NCBI RefSeq assembly: GCF_040126305.1
Contig: NZ_CP149510.1
Location: 3,917,001 to 3,981,000 of the forward strand
Direction of reading: 5' to 3'
DNA: 64,000 nucleotides
DNA from: Pararhizobium sp. A13
Lineage (GTDB): Bacteria; Pseudomonadota; Alphaproteobacteria; Rhizobiales; Rhizobiaceae
In this document: positions 34,585 through 44,933 of the stretch, piece by piece
Position numbering within the stretch: the stretch's first letter is position 1
Layout of the letters: every line of letters begins with the position of its first letter
The notes under the pieces: generated by a model
Told to the model about the DNA's origin: nothing
The model's input: only the letters and a program-made list of their open reading frames with translations
Databases searched by the model: none
Translations under genes and position numbers: made by a program

Positions 34585-35619
34585 CTACCAGTCCATCACC
34601 ACCTTGCCGGAATTGCCCGAGCGCATCGCCTCGAAACCATCGCGGAAATCGTCGATGCCGATGCGGTGGGTGATGATCGGCGAGAGGTCGAGCCCGCCCT
34701 GCACGAAGGCGATCATCTTGTACCAGGTCTCGAACATTTCGCGGCCGTAGATGCCCTTGAGGTTGAGCATCTTGAAGATGACCTTGTTCCAGTCGATCTC
34801 GAAACCGGTCGGCGCAATGCCGAGGATGGCGATCTTGCCGCCATTGTTCATCTTGTCGATCATGTCGCGGAAGGCGGGTGCCGCACCCGACATTTCGAGC
34901 CCGACGTCGAAACCCTCGGTCATGCCGATGCGGGTCATCACGTCGGCCAGGTTTTCCTTCGATGCATCGACGACATAATCGATGCCGACCTTTTCGGCGA
35001 GCGCCAGACGGACGGGGTTGATGTCGGTGATCACCACCTTGCGGGCGCCGGAGCGCTTGGCAACCATGGCGCCCATGATGCCGATCGGGCCGGCGCCGGT
35101 GACGAGCACATCCTCGCCGACGAGATCGAAGGAGAGCGCGGTGTGCACGGCGTTGCCGAAGGGATCGAAGATCGCGGCGACCTCGTCCGGCACTTCGTCG
35201 GGGATCGCCACGACATTGTATTCCGGGATGCAGACATATTCACCGAAGGAGCCGGGACGATGGACGCCGACGCCGAGCGTGTTGCGGCAGAGATGCCCCC
35301 TTCCCGCCCTGCAGTTGCGGCACTTGCCGCAGACGATATGGCCTTCGCCGGAAACGCGCTCTCCGACATGGTACTTGGTGACCGCCGAACCGATCTCGGC
35401 AATCTCGCCGACGAACTCGTGGCCGACGACCATCGGCACCGGAATGGTCTTCTGCGCCCACTGGTCCCAGTTCCAGATATGCACGTCCGTGCCGCAGATG
35501 GCGGATTTCTTCACCTTGATCAGCACGTCGTTGGGGCCGGGTTCGGGCACCGGCACATGCTCCATCCAGAGGCCGACTTCAGGTTTTGCTTTAACGAGCG
35601 CCTTCATCATGTTTGTCAT
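34585..35619 (-). CDS. tdh: L-threonine 3-dehydrogenase
   Basis: 344 aa, the family's typical size. The catalytic zinc site is C(ICGTDVH)... with GHEFVGEI, the structural zinc site [15 protein letters not shown], and the Rossmann motif [20 protein letters not shown]. It oxidises threonine to 2-amino-3-ketobutyrate with NAD+. The kbl gene, which uses that unstable product, is 47 bases upstream on the same strand, so the two form the standard threonine-to-glycine operon. Confidence 0.97.
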   Translation of the reverse strand: MTNMMKALVKAKPEVGLWMEHVPVPEPGPNDVLIKVKKSAICGTDVHIWNWDQWAQKTIPVPMVVGHEFVGEIAEIGSAVTKYHVGERVSGEGHIVCGKCRNCRAGRGHLCRNTLGVGVHRPGSFGEYVCIPEYNVVAIPDEVPDEVAAIFDPFGNAVHTALSFDLVGEDVLVTGAGPIGIMGAMVAKRSGARKVVITDINPVRLALAEKVGIDYVVDASKENLADVMTRIGMTEGFDVGLEMSGAAPAFRDMIDKMNNGGKIAILGIAPTGFEIDWNKVIFKMLNLKGIYGREMFETWYKMIAFVQGGLDLSPIITHRIGIDDFRDGFEAMRSGNSGKVVMDW

Positions 35620-35666
35620 GGAGAAATTCCTGCAACCGATTCAGATGATTCTGGAATCACGTTCTC

Positions 35667-36854
35667 TTAGATCACACTTAGTTCCTTGCCGACTTCCTCG
35701 AACACCGCGATCGCGCGGCGCACGTCGGCCTCGCTGTGGGCGGCCGACATCTGGGTGCGGATGCGGGCCTGGCCCTTGGGCACAACCGGGAAGGAGAAGC
35801 CGACGACGTAGACGCCTTTCTCCAGCATCCTTGCCGCCATTGCCTGTGCGAGCGCCGCATCGCCCAGCATCACCGGAATGATCGGGTGCCCTTCGCCGGC
35901 AAGCGTGAAGCCGAGCTTTCCCATTTCGGCGCGGAACAACGCGGCGTTGGCTTCGAGCCGGGCACGCAGGGCGTCGCCGTTGTCGATCAGGTCGAACACC
36001 TTGAGCGAGGCGGCCGCGATGACCGGGGCAAGCGTGTTGGAGAAGAGATAGGGGCGCGAGCGCTGGCGCAGCCAGTCGACGACTTGCCTCTTCGCCGAGG
36101 TATAGCCGCCCGAGGCGCCGCCGAGCGCCTTGCCGAGCGTGCCGGTGATGATATCGACCCTGCCCTCGACGCCGCAATATTCGGCCGAGCCGCGGCCATG
36201 CTTGCCGACGAAGCCGACGGCGTGGCTGTCATCGACCATGACCATGGCGCCGTATTTTTCGGCGAGATCGCACACGCCTCCCAGATTGGCGATGATGCCG
36301 TCCATCGAGAAGACGCCATCGGTGGCGACCAGCTTGAAGCGCGACCCCTCGGCCTTCTTCAACTCCTCCTCAAGGGCTGCCATATCGTTGTTGGCATAGC
36401 GGAAGCGCTTGGCCTTGGAGAGGCGCACGCCATCGATGATCGAGGCGTGGTTGAGCGCGTCGGAGATGATCGCGTCTTCCTCTGACAGCAGCGTTTCGAA
36501 CAGGCCGCCATTGGCATCGAAGCAGGAGGAATAGAGGATCGTGTCTTCCATGCCGAGAAACGAGGAGATGCGCGCTTCGAGCTGCTTGTGCTCCTCCTGC
36601 GTGCCGCAGATGAAGCGGACGGAGGCCATGCCGTAGCCATAGCGATCAAGCGCCCGTTTGCCGGCTTTGGCGAGCTCCTCGTTGTTGGCGAGGCCGAGAT
36701 AGTTGTTGGCGCAGAAGTTCAGGACCCTGGCACCCGAGGCGACCTCGATCTCGCCAGCCTGCTTGGAAGTGATGACCCGCTCGGACTTGTAGAGACCGGC
36801 GGCTTTCAGGCCTTCGAGTTCGGATGACAGATGATGGATGAAGGCTGATGTCAT
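35667..36854 (-). CDS. kbl: Glycine C-acetyltransferase (2-amino-3-ketobutyrate CoA ligase)
   Basis: 395 aa from ATG 36854; a longer frame upstream is not conserved. The alpha-oxoamine synthase motifs are clear: [48 protein letters not shown] and the PLP-lysine segment [19 protein letters not shown]. It cleaves 2-amino-3-ketobutyrate with CoA to glycine and acetyl-CoA. First gene of the kbl-tdh operon. No regulator gene adjoins it. Confidence 0.97.
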   Translation of the reverse strand: MTSAFIHHLSSELEGLKAAGLYKSERVITSKQAGEIEVASGARVLNFCANNYLGLANNEELAKAGKRALDRYGYGMASVRFICGTQEEHKQLEARISSFLGMEDTILYSSCFDANGGLFETLLSEEDAIISDALNHASIIDGVRLSKAKRFRYANNDMAALEEELKKAEGSRFKLVATDGVFSMDGIIANLGGVCDLAEKYGAMVMVDDSHAVGFVGKHGRGSAEYCGVEGRVDIITGTLGKALGGASGGYTSAKRQVVDWLRQRSRPYLFSNTLAPVIAAASLKVFDLIDNGDALRARLEANAALFRAEMGKLGFTLAGEGHPIIPVMLGDAALAQAMAARMLEKGVYVVGFSFPVVPKGQARIRTQMSAAHSEADVRRAIAVFEEVGKELSVI

Positions 36855-37036
36855 GGCTCCCGCTTTCCAGACTGAGATGGGTTGCGATGGAGACCTATCA
36901 TATTCCCGCGCGGAAGAAAGCAGAAGACGGCGGCAGGGCGAGGCGTTGACGCGACAGCCGGCCGAAGGAACTTGTCCAGCCGCGACGCTGGCTGTTTCAT
37001 AGGAGCGTGCCGGCCGAAGACACGCGCGGAAAAAAC

Positions 37037-37055
37037 TAGTTGACTGAGTCAACTA
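37037..37055. promoter_or_regulatory. 19-bp perfect palindrome upstream of the SDR gene
   Basis: TAGTTGACTGAGTCAACTA is perfectly symmetric around G37046. It lies 44 bases before the SDR ATG and 183 bases upstream of kbl, the only strong symmetry in 36855-37098. It looks like a MarR/GntR-sized operator; the cognate regulator is not in the neighbourhood. Confidence 0.65.
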
Positions 37056-37098
37056 TTTCAGTGTCGATGGAGAAAGTATTCTATGCGACGAGGGAGCC

Positions 37099-37869
37099 AT
37101 GACCATATTCGACAGATTTTCCTTGAAGGACCGGGTGGCGCTGGTGACCGGCGGCAGACGCGGGCTCGGGCTGGAGATCGCCCGGGCACTTGCAGAGGCC
37201 GGAGCCCATGTCGTCCTCAACGGCCGCACGGCGGAAACGCTTGAGGAAGCCGTAGGCCGGATCGCGGCCGCCGGCGGCAGCGCGGAAGCCGCGGCATTCG
37301 ACATCGCCGACGGACAAGCGCAGCGCGCCGCCCTCGCCGATATCGAACACAACCATGGCCGGCTCGACATCCTCGTCAACAATGTCGGCGCCCGCGACCG
37401 GCGGCCGTTGGCAGAGTTCGACGACGAGGCGATCGTCGACCTGATCCGCACCGATCTCATCGCCGCCACGACGCTGTCGCGGGATGCGGCCGCGATCATG
37501 AAGCGGCAAAACCATGGCCGGCTGATCTCGATCACCTCGATCAACGGACACGTGGCGATGCCGGGCGACGGCATCTATCCTATCGCCAAACAGGGGCTGA
37601 CCGGGCTGATGCGGTCAATGGCCGTCGAATTCGGACCTTACGGCATCACCAGCAATGCCATCGCGCCGGGCTGGTTTGCGACCGAAACCAATGCCGCAAT
37701 GGCGGCCGACGAGGAACTCATGCCCTTCGTACGCCAGCGCATCCCGGTGCAGCGCTGGGGCCGGCCGGACGAGATCGCCGGGGCCGCGCTGTTTCTGGCG
37801 AGCGATGCCGCCTCCTTCGTCAACGGGCATGTGCTGACGGTGGATGGGGGAATGACGGTCAGGATGTAG
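37099..37869 (+). CDS. SDR-family oxidoreductase, gluconate 5-dehydrogenase-like
   Basis: 256 aa classical short-chain dehydrogenase. Cofactor motif TGGRRGLG (residues 17-24), NNVGA near 94, catalytic Ser in [11 protein letters not shown], and YPIAK giving the Tyr and Lys. The C-terminal pattern [20 protein letters not shown] is typical. Arg residues after the glycine motif suggest NADP(H). The substrate is unknown; gluconate/2-keto-sugar reductases are the nearest group I recall. It is convergent with recQ, 8 bases apart, and preceded by the 19-bp palindrome. Confidence 0.9.
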   Translation: MTIFDRFSLKDRVALVTGGRRGLGLEIARALAEAGAHVVLNGRTAETLEEAVGRIAAAGGSAEAAAFDIADGQAQRAALADIEHNHGRLDILVNNVGARDRRPLAEFDDEAIVDLIRTDLIAATTLSRDAAAIMKRQNHGRLISITSINGHVAMPGDGIYPIAKQGLTGLMRSMAVEFGPYGITSNAIAPGWFATETNAAMAADEELMPFVRQRIPVQRWGRPDEIAGAALFLASDAASFVNGHVLTVDGGMTVRM

Positions 37870-37877
37870 ACGTCGCC

Positions 37878-39737
37878 TCAGACGTCGTTGCGGATCGCTT
37901 CGAGGAAGATGTCGCCATAGCGCTCGCGCTTGGTTGCGCCGATGCCGGGGATTCCGAGAAGGTCGTCGCCCCTTGTCGGGCGTTCCTTGGCGAGCGCCAT
38001 CAGCGTTGTATCGGGGAAGATGACGTAAGGCGGGACGTTCATCTCCTTGGCGATCGAGGCGCGCAACGTCCGCAGTTTCTGGAAGAGGCCATGGTCGCGT
38101 TCGGAGATGTCCGTTCGGGCAGCAGTGTTGCCCGCGGTTTTGCCGTTGCGCTGCGCCTTGCCCGTCGTCGGGCGGTCCTTGCGGAAGCGGACTTCGCGTT
38201 CGCGCTTGAAGACGGCGCGAGCCTCCGGCTGCAGTTTCAGCGCGCCGAAGGCCCCATGATCGACGCTGACGAACCCCGCGGCGAGCAATTGCCGATAGAC
38301 CGACTGCCAGGTCTTCGACGGAATATCCTTGCCGGCGCCGAAGACCGGCATGTCGGCATGGCCGAAGCGCGTCGTCTTCTCGTTGATATTGCCGATGAGC
38401 ACGTCGATCAGGTGGCCGGTGCCGAAGCGTTCGCCGGTGCGGTAGATGGCGGCCAGCGCCTTGATGGCGGCATCCGTGCCGTCCCAGGTCTCGACGGGTT
38501 TGATGCAGGTGTCGCAGTTGCCGCAATTGCCGCCGTGGGCCTCGCCGAAATGGGCAAGGATGGCTTGTCTTCGGCAGGTCGGTGTCTCGCAGATGGCGAG
38601 CAGCGCGTTGACCTTGGCGCGCTCGACCCGTTTGATATCGTCGGCCGAGCTGCCCTCGTCGATCATCCGGCCGCGCTGGATGACATCGGCCATGCCATAG
38701 GCCATCCAGACATCGGAGGCCAAGCCGTCGCGCCCGGCACGCCCGGTTTCCTGATAATAGGCTTCGACCGAACCCGGCAGATCGAGATGAGCGACGTAAC
38801 GCACGTCTGGCTTGTCGATGCCCATGCCGAAGGCAACGGTGGCGACGAGGCAGAGGTCTTCCTCTTTCAGGAACGCATCCTGATTGGCATCGCGGACGGT
38901 ACGGTCCATGCCGGCATGATAGGCAAGCGAGCGGATGCCCTGCCCGTTCAGCCATTCGGCCGTATCCTCGACCTTGGCGCGCGACAGGCAGTAGACGATG
39001 CCGCTCGAGCCCTTGTGGCGCGACAGGAACCGCAGCAATTGCTGGCGCGGCTGGTCGCGCTCGACGATCTCATAGGCGATGTTCGGGCGGTCGAACGAGG
39101 TGGTAAAGACTTCCGCCCCGCGCAGGCCGAGCCTGTCGATGATGTCTTCGCGGGTATGCGGATCGGCCGTTGCCGTCAGCGCCACGCGCGGCACGCCGGG
39201 ATAATGCTCGGCCAGTTGCCCCAGTTCTCGGTATTCCGGGCGAAAATCATGGCCCCATTGGGAGACGCAGTGCGCTTCGTCGATGGCAAAGAGCGCGATC
39301 CTCGCAGTGCCGATCATCTCCTTGAAGGCCGGCGTGACGATGCGCTCGGGCGTGACATAGAGAAGATCGAGATCGCCGCCCGCGATCGCCCGGCGGACAT
39401 CGAGGAATTCCTCGCGCGTCAGCGACGAGTTGAGCGCCGCCGCCCTGACGCCAAGCTGTTTCAGGGCTTCCACCTGATCGCGCATCAGGGCGATCAGCGG
39501 TGAGACGACGATGCCGACGCCATCGCGGCAGAGCGCCGGGATCTGGAAGCAGAGCGATTTTCCGGCACCGGTCGGAAAGAGCACGACGGCATCGCCGCCC
39601 GAGACGACCCTTTCGACGACGGCAGCCTGCTTGCCGCGAAAGGCCGAATAGCCGTAGACCCGCTTCAAGACGGAAAGCGGATTTTTCGCGCCTTTGGTGT
39701 CAAACAGGGGATCGATGCGGTCTTGGGTCTGCGGCAT
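37878..39737 (-). CDS. recQ: ATP-dependent DNA helicase RecQ
   Basis: 619 aa. Superfamily 2 motifs: [17 protein letters not shown] (I), [11 protein letters not shown] (Ia), [19 protein letters not shown] (II, DEAH), ALTATAD (III), and [10 protein letters not shown] with ETGRAGRDG (V-VI). The RecQ-C-terminal zinc site ([24 protein letters not shown]) and a C-terminal HRDC domain ([20 protein letters not shown]...) follow. It unwinds recombination and replication intermediates in the RecF pathway. Single gene. Confidence 0.97.
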   Translation of the reverse strand: MPQTQDRIDPLFDTKGAKNPLSVLKRVYGYSAFRGKQAAVVERVVSGGDAVVLFPTGAGKSLCFQIPALCRDGVGIVVSPLIALMRDQVEALKQLGVRAAALNSSLTREEFLDVRRAIAGGDLDLLYVTPERIVTPAFKEMIGTARIALFAIDEAHCVSQWGHDFRPEYRELGQLAEHYPGVPRVALTATADPHTREDIIDRLGLRGAEVFTTSFDRPNIAYEIVERDQPRQQLLRFLSRHKGSSGIVYCLSRAKVEDTAEWLNGQGIRSLAYHAGMDRTVRDANQDAFLKEEDLCLVATVAFGMGIDKPDVRYVAHLDLPGSVEAYYQETGRAGRDGLASDVWMAYGMADVIQRGRMIDEGSSADDIKRVERAKVNALLAICETPTCRRQAILAHFGEAHGGNCGNCDTCIKPVETWDGTDAAIKALAAIYRTGERFGTGHLIDVLIGNINEKTTRFGHADMPVFGAGKDIPSKTWQSVYRQLLAAGFVSVDHGAFGALKLQPEARAVFKREREVRFRKDRPTTGKAQRNGKTAGNTAARTDISERDHGLFQKLRTLRASIAKEMNVPPYVIFPDTTLMALAKERPTRGDDLLGIPGIGATKRERYGDIFLEAIRNDV

Positions 39738-39829
39738 GGAATCGCTTTCGTGGGGAGAGCGGGACTATGACACAGGTGTGGTGGTGGGTGCGACCCTGTG
39801 CCCCCGGCTATCTGCAGATATGGTCGTCG

Positions 39830-40465
39830 TCAGGTGGTCGCGCGCCGATAGAACGCCAGCGATCCGGCGAGCGCCAGGAGAGCACCGCCGCAGAGGCGGT
39901 CGAGCCAGAGCGCGCCAGATGTCTTCAGCACCCGCACGGCCTGCGAGCCGAGCGCCGCATAACCGAACATGACAAGAAAATCGATAGTGGCGAAGACAAG
40001 GGCGAGAACGGCATATTGCGGGATCTGCGATTCGGCCGGCGCGATGAACTGCGGCAGGAACGCCGAGAAGAACAGGTAACCCTTGGGATTGGTGACCGCG
40101 ACCAGGAAACTTTTGAGGAAGATCGAGCGTGGCGATCCCAAGCTGTTCTCCACCGTGCCGTGCAACGTCTCGTTTAACGAGCCATTCGAGCGCAGCAGCA
40201 TGATGCCGAGAAAGGCGAGATAACCCGCACCGATCCATTTGACGACTGAGAACCAGAATTCGGAGGTGGCCAGCAGCGCGCCAAGGCCGAGGGCGACGGC
40301 ACCGATCAGGACGAAATCGGACAGGACAGCGCCAATCATGCCGACCAAGGCGCGACGCACGCCGAAGCGGGAACCGTTGGTCAGCGCCAGAAGCACGGTC
40401 GGGCCGGGCGTGGCGATGCCGATGAACGAGACGAGTGCGAAAGCCAGAAAGGTGATTTCAGTCAT
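39830..40465 (-). CDS. LysE/RhtB-family amino acid exporter
   Basis: 211 aa with six hydrophobic segments. The family signature is at the N-terminus (FALVSFIGIATPGPTVLLAL, then GVRRALVGMIGAVLSDFVLI) and FFSAFLPQFIAP in the middle. RhtB-type members export homoserine, threonine or similar. A CCGGCGA / TCGCCGG inverted repeat (40482-40502) lies just upstream. The substrate is not defined. Confidence 0.92.
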   Translation of the reverse strand: MTEITFLAFALVSFIGIATPGPTVLLALTNGSRFGVRRALVGMIGAVLSDFVLIGAVALGLGALLATSEFWFSVVKWIGAGYLAFLGIMLLRSNGSLNETLHGTVENSLGSPRSIFLKSFLVAVTNPKGYLFFSAFLPQFIAPAESQIPQYAVLALVFATIDFLVMFGYAALGSQAVRVLKTSGALWLDRLCGGALLALAGSLAFYRRATT

Positions 40466-40596
40466 GATTGCCTCCTCCGGGCCGGCGAATAATCATCGCC
40501 GGTTGTTGGCGGGATTTTTGCAATTGCCTGGCATACTGGCAAGGGGGCGGCTGCGGCGCTTTGCCGGTGGGTTTACCAAAGACGGCGGGCACGCAT

Positions 40597-41112
40597 TCAG
40601 CCGCGCGAGCCTCGGCCGGCCAGTAGGTCGACAAGATCATCCACCGCCTGCTCCGCGCTGCCGATCGCGGTATCGATCCTGATCGGCGATCGGCTCCAGC
40701 TTTCGTAGTGACGGTCCACCACATCTTGCCAGGAAGGCTGCTGCAGGCCTTCGATATCGACTATCCGCGTTTCCACGCGGCGGCGATGCTCAGTCGTGTC
40801 GGAGCAGATGATTTCGACTTCCATGATATTGGTCGAAAGCGATTGTCCCACCGAAAGCCAGGCGTCCCGCGTGACGGCCAGCGGATTGACACAGTCGGCG
40901 ACGACGATCCGGCAAAGACGCAGATTGTCCTCAGCGAGGCGATAGGCGACAATATATCCGGCCGGCCCGACATCCGCCTTGAGCATGCCGGAGGAACGCA
41001 AAGCCTGCTCGATCGTATCGACACGCAGATGAATCGCGTTCAATCTTTGCGCCAGCAAGCGCGCGATCGTGGTTTTGCCGGTACCAGGCAGCCCGCCCAG
41101 AACGATGAGCAT
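40597..41112 (-). CDS. Small P-loop kinase-like protein
   Basis: 171 aa. It starts MLIVLGGLPGTGKTTIARLL with a perfect P-loop (residues 8-15). LNAIHLRVDTIEQAL and VVADCVNPLAVTRDAWL follow, then EVEIICSDTTEHRRRVETR and a helical lid. This is the AAA_33/zeta-toxin-like kinase group (gluconate, chloramphenicol or aminoglycoside-type phosphotransferases). I chose the second of two adjacent ATG codons because GGAGG stands 5 bases before it. The substrate is unknown. It ends 131 bases before lysE and starts just after dnaG on the same strand. Confidence 0.8.
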   Translation of the reverse strand: MLIVLGGLPGTGKTTIARLLAQRLNAIHLRVDTIEQALRSSGMLKADVGPAGYIVAYRLAEDNLRLCRIVVADCVNPLAVTRDAWLSVGQSLSTNIMEVEIICSDTTEHRRRVETRIVDIEGLQQPSWQDVVDRHYESWSRSPIRIDTAIGSAEQAVDDLVDLLAGRGSRG

Positions 41113-41152
41113 CATTTCCTCCCGCCTGAGCACTGAGTCTCTTGCTGGCAAA

Positions 41153-43150
41153 CTACTTCCCCGCCGGCCCCTTCACCCGTCCCGACAACACGCCGAAACC
41201 ATCAATAATCGCCTCCTGGTTTTCCAGCCGCGTCACCTCCAGCTGGACCTCCTGCAGGTTGCGCAGGATCTGGCTGACGGTGTCGTCGTCGCCTTCTTCG
41301 GTGGCGTAGGCGAGTTCGCTTTCGAGTTCGCGGCGCTGCCAGAGCAGCGCCTTGGTGCGCTTGTGCAGGGACAGCGCCTGGATATAGCCTTCGCGCGCAT
41401 CCTCGGGCGCGGCAGCGGTGGTCGCGGTCCAGAGGCGGGCGAAGCGGATCTGCTGGTCGAGCGACTTCAGGAGGTCGCCGAAGCCTTCGGCCTCCAACTG
41501 CTCGATGAGAATTTCGCGCGACAGACGCGGCCCTTTTGCCGCGGCGGCATTGAGCACGGACGACCAGAAGCGCTGCAAATCGCGATTGTCATAATCGATC
41601 GCGGAAATCTCGTCATATTCCTCGAACAGCAGCTGCGGATGGTTGACGATGGTCAGCGCCAGCACGCTTTCTCTGAGTGGCGGTAGAGCCTGATGGCCGC
41701 TGACGAGCGACGAGCGGGCCAGCCGGTCGGAGATGCCGCTTCGCTCGGAGGTGCGCCCGCCCTGCTGGCCGCCGCGCCCCTGCCCCCCATTTCGGTTTGC
41801 ACCGCCTTGGCGCTGGTTGCGGTCGAAATTTCGCTGGCCGCCCTCACGGCGCGAGGCGCCTTGAAAGAACTGGTTGAGCCGGTCGCGGACATCCTGACCG
41901 TAGTGGCGGCGGACGTTTTCGTCGGCGATGACGGAGACCACCTGTTTCAACGTCGCTTCGAGCTGGGCACGCTGCTCCGGCGTATCGAAGGAGCCTGCCT
42001 GCGCCTCGCGCAGCCAGACCATTTCCGACAGCGAGCGGGCTGAGGCCATGACCTTGTCGAAGGGCGCGCGGCCCTCATGGCGGACGAGATCGTCCGGATC
42101 CTTGCCGTCCGGCAGCATGGCGAAGCGCACGGAAAAACCGGGCTTCAGATGCGGCAGCGCCAGATCGACCGCCCGGTTGGCGGCGCGGATGCCGGCGCCG
42201 TCGCCGTCAAAGCAGAGGACGGGCTGCTGCGTCAGCTTCCAGAGCAGCGCCATCTGATTTTCGGTGAGTGCTGTGCCGAGCGGTGCGACCGCATTTTCGA
42301 TGCCGGCCTGATGCAGCGCGATCACGTCCATATAGCCTTCGACCGCGATGATCGTGCCCGCGCCATCAGCGCCGGACATCGCCCGACGCGCACGGGCGAA
42401 ATTGTAGAGCACATTGCCCTTGTGGAAGAGCTCGGTCTCGTTGGAGTTGAGATACTTGGCCGGCGCGTCCGGCGACATGGCGCGGCCGCCAAACGCGATG
42501 ACCTTTTCCCGCGACGACAGGATCGGGAACATGATGCGGTCGCGGAAGCGATCGTAGGAGACCGGGATGTCAGGCCCGTGCACGACAAGGCCGCAGGCCT
42601 CGATCTGATCCTTCGGCACACCCTTTCCGGCCAGATATTCCTTCAGCGCATTGCGGCTTTCCGGCGCATAGCCGAGCCGGAAGGTCTCGATCGTGCGTCC
42701 GGTCAGGCCGCGGTCGCGCAGATAGGCCCTCGCCTTGGCGCCATTGGCGGTCTGCAATTGACCTTCAAAGAATTGCGTCGCCATTTCCATGATGTCCTGC
42801 AGGCCGGTGCGCTGGCGGTCGCGCTTCTCGGCCTCGACATCCGGCTGCGGCATGGCGATGCCGGCAAGGTCGGCGATCTGCTGCACGGCTTCGGGAAACG
42901 CCATGCCGTCGAGATCGGTCAGGAAGCGGAAATGATCGCCTGACACCCCGCAGCCGAAGCAATGGTAACGGCCCTTGCGGTCCTCGCAGTGAAAGCTCGG
43001 GGATTTTTCACCGTGGAAGGGGCAGCAGGCCCAGTAATCACCGCGCGAGGCGTTGGTCTTCTTGCGATCCCAGGTGACGCGCTTGCCGATCACGTCCGAT
43101 ATCGGAACGCGGTCGCGGATCTCGTCGAGGAAGGAGTTGGAAAAACGCAT
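41153..43150 (-). CDS. dnaG: DNA primase DnaG
   Basis: 665 aa from ATG 43150 (MRFSNSFLDEIRDRVPISDV). The CHC2 zinc finger is ACCPFHGEKSPSFHC...YHCFGCGVSGDHF (C43, H46, C64, C67). The TOPRIM domain follows in the 250-350 region, with IIAVEGYMDVIALHQAGIEN and VLCFDGDGAGIRAANRAVDL. A Gly/Arg/Gln-rich linker (around 430-460) separates the C-terminal DnaB-interaction domain. It makes the RNA primers for replication. The upstream frame to 43204 is not conserved. Confidence 0.98.
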   Translation of the reverse strand: MRFSNSFLDEIRDRVPISDVIGKRVTWDRKKTNASRGDYWACCPFHGEKSPSFHCEDRKGRYHCFGCGVSGDHFRFLTDLDGMAFPEAVQQIADLAGIAMPQPDVEAEKRDRQRTGLQDIMEMATQFFEGQLQTANGAKARAYLRDRGLTGRTIETFRLGYAPESRNALKEYLAGKGVPKDQIEACGLVVHGPDIPVSYDRFRDRIMFPILSSREKVIAFGGRAMSPDAPAKYLNSNETELFHKGNVLYNFARARRAMSGADGAGTIIAVEGYMDVIALHQAGIENAVAPLGTALTENQMALLWKLTQQPVLCFDGDGAGIRAANRAVDLALPHLKPGFSVRFAMLPDGKDPDDLVRHEGRAPFDKVMASARSLSEMVWLREAQAGSFDTPEQRAQLEATLKQVVSVIADENVRRHYGQDVRDRLNQFFQGASRREGGQRNFDRNQRQGGANRNGGQGRGGQQGGRTSERSGISDRLARSSLVSGHQALPPLRESVLALTIVNHPQLLFEEYDEISAIDYDNRDLQRFWSSVLNAAAAKGPRLSREILIEQLEAEGFGDLLKSLDQQIRFARLWTATTAAAPEDAREGYIQALSLHKRTKALLWQRRELESELAYATEEGDDDTVSQILRNLQEVQLEVTRLENQEAIIDGFGVLSGRVKGPAGK

Positions 43151-43340
43151 GAATACCTCTGGGCTGGCTTCCCTATAGGCGGCAATCGCGGCGCGCGCCA
43201 GCAAGGCTGCGCATCATACCCGCAATTCACAGGTTGACGAGACGTCGAGACCCGCGAGGCGACATACGCCTAGAATAAAAAGTTGCTAGAAAACGTCAGG
43301 CAAGACATGAATTGTCAATCTTCCTCCCGGAACCCGCCTG

Positions 43341-44228
43341 ATGACTTTCGCCGCCCGTGACCTTGCTAAAAGCAGCGCCTTTTTTATCGCCATGCGCCTG
43401 CTTGCCACCGAACTGACAGCGATGTTCGATGAAAATCCGCGGCTGATGTCGATCTTTGCCTCACATCAGCGCTGGCTGATGGCGCAGCTCGGGATATCGC
43501 TGCACTATCGGCGTGATCCCAACGACCCCGCCAAGGGGCTTTATGTCGGACGTTTCGTCGCGGCCGCGGTGGAACACGGCATTGCCAGCCGCAACACCGC
43601 CGCCGCCTTCATCCAGGAAATGCTCGCCTATCGCTTCGCCCGCCATAGCGACAACCCGCCTGACAATCGCATGCGGCCGCTTGAGCCGACGGATGTGGCC
43701 GTGCAATCCGTGGTGAAGTGGCTCTATGCCCATCTCGCTATTCTCGACCATCTGGATGGCGGCGCTAGAGTGGCCAAACTGGCTGCGGACCCAGCGCTTT
43801 TTGCCCGGCTTCAGCCCGCCATGGCGCAGGGAATTCTGGAAAGCCCGCAGGTCCGCAACCCCGGCGAGACGTTCAACCTGTTCACCTGGGCCAATTCCGG
43901 CGGCGTGGTCATGGATGGTTTCATCGCCATGATCGAAGATTTCGATCCGCAAGCGCCGCGAACCCTGGTCGGTCCGATTTCGTCGGCGGATATCTGCCAG
44001 CGCTACATGATTTCGCAGACGCATCTGAAGCGGCTGATGCGCAAGGCGGCGGCGATGGGCAGCCTGGGCTTCGAAACCGTTTCCGGCAGGAATGCGCTTT
44101 GGCTGTCGCAGGGCTTCGTCGAAGAATACCTGATCTACCAGGCCGAGAAATTCGCGATCATCGACGCGGTCTTCCATCGGGAGACCGCGTCAGTGCCGCC
44201 GGTCAGAGTGCTGACAGCAGTTCCTTGA
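43341..44228 (+). CDS. Rhizobial conserved hypothetical with C-terminal helix-turn-helix
   Basis: 295 aa, soluble and helical. I recognise no named family. The N-terminal two thirds are all-alpha (ASHQRWLMAQLGISLHYRRD, ...GLYVGRFVAAAVEHGIASRN). About residues 210-255 read VGPISSADICQRYMISQTHL, KRLMRKAAAMGSLGFETV, which has the spacing of a winged helix-turn-helix. It may be a transcription regulator. Its 3' end overlaps the convergent YqeY gene by 26 bases, so antisense pairing of the two mRNA ends is possible. Confidence 0.7.
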   Translation: MTFAARDLAKSSAFFIAMRLLATELTAMFDENPRLMSIFASHQRWLMAQLGISLHYRRDPNDPAKGLYVGRFVAAAVEHGIASRNTAAAFIQEMLAYRFARHSDNPPDNRMRPLEPTDVAVQSVVKWLYAHLAILDHLDGGARVAKLAADPALFARLQPAMAQGILESPQVRNPGETFNLFTWANSGGVVMDGFIAMIEDFDPQAPRTLVGPISSADICQRYMISQTHLKRLMRKAAAMGSLGFETVSGRNALWLSQGFVEEYLIYQAEKFAIIDAVFHRETASVPPVRVLTAVP

Positions 44229-44661
44229 GGACGGCGGACGCCTTGGCGAAATCCATCTGGCCGGCATAATGCTCCTTCAGCACCGCCATGACCTTGCCCA
44301 TGTCCTTCGGGCCGCCTGCACCGGCTTCGGCGATCGCGGTGGCGACATTGGCCCGCACTTCGGCTTCCGACAGTTGCTTCGGCATGAAATCCTGTACAAC
44401 CACGATCTCGGCACGCTCCTTGGCGGCGAGTTCGGGGCGGGCGTTCTCTTCGTAGATCTTCGCCGATTCCTCGCGCTGCTTGACCATCTTTGCCAGGATC
44501 TGCAGAATTTCGTCGTCGCTGGCGTCGCCCTTGCCGGTGCCACGGTTGGCGATGTCGCGGCTCTTGATCTCAGCCTGGACCAGGCGGATGGTGGAAAGCC
44601 GCTCGGCATTCTTCGATTTCATCGCATCCTTGAGGGCGGCGGCGAGTTGATCGCGCATCAT
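44203..44661 (-). CDS. YqeY-family (GatB/YqeY) protein
   Basis: 152 aa. Family stretches: MMRDQLAAALKDAMKSKNAE, RLSTIRLVQAEIKSRDIANR, ILQILAKMVKQREESAKIYE and VVVQDFMPKQLSEAEVRANV. It has the tRNA-binding YqeY domain also found at the end of GatB and may aid tRNA amidation or discrimination, but its role is unproven. It is divergent from carA across 272 bases, a linkage conserved in alphaproteobacteria. Confidence 0.92.
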   Translation of the reverse strand: MMRDQLAAALKDAMKSKNAERLSTIRLVQAEIKSRDIANRGTGKGDASDDEILQILAKMVKQREESAKIYEENARPELAAKERAEIVVVQDFMPKQLSEAEVRANVATAIAEAGAGGPKDMGKVMAVLKEHYAGQMDFAKASAVLKELLSAL

Positions 44662-44933
44662 TGTCCTTACTCCTGTTGAATGGCGCTACATAAACCAGCC
44701 GAACAGCCGCGAGCAAACGAATTGCGTAAATCACCGGTAAAAGCATCAGAAAAAGCCGGATGCGCCCGCCTTCAAGATTGACCTTGCCTGACGCGGCAGC
44801 TATTTACCGTCACCTGCACCAACATCGTGACCAGGCCTGACAGCGCGCGCCTATCGCCCGCATCTGCCCGCCTGCGAACCAAAACGGCCGGTCGGCGTTC
44901 CGTTGAACGTCTGCCACGCGCCGCCTGAACGGG

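Noticed and set aside
37067..37102. 11-codon micro-ORF with ATGA overlap to the SDR gene
   Set aside because: No ribosome site and too short to distinguish from chance.
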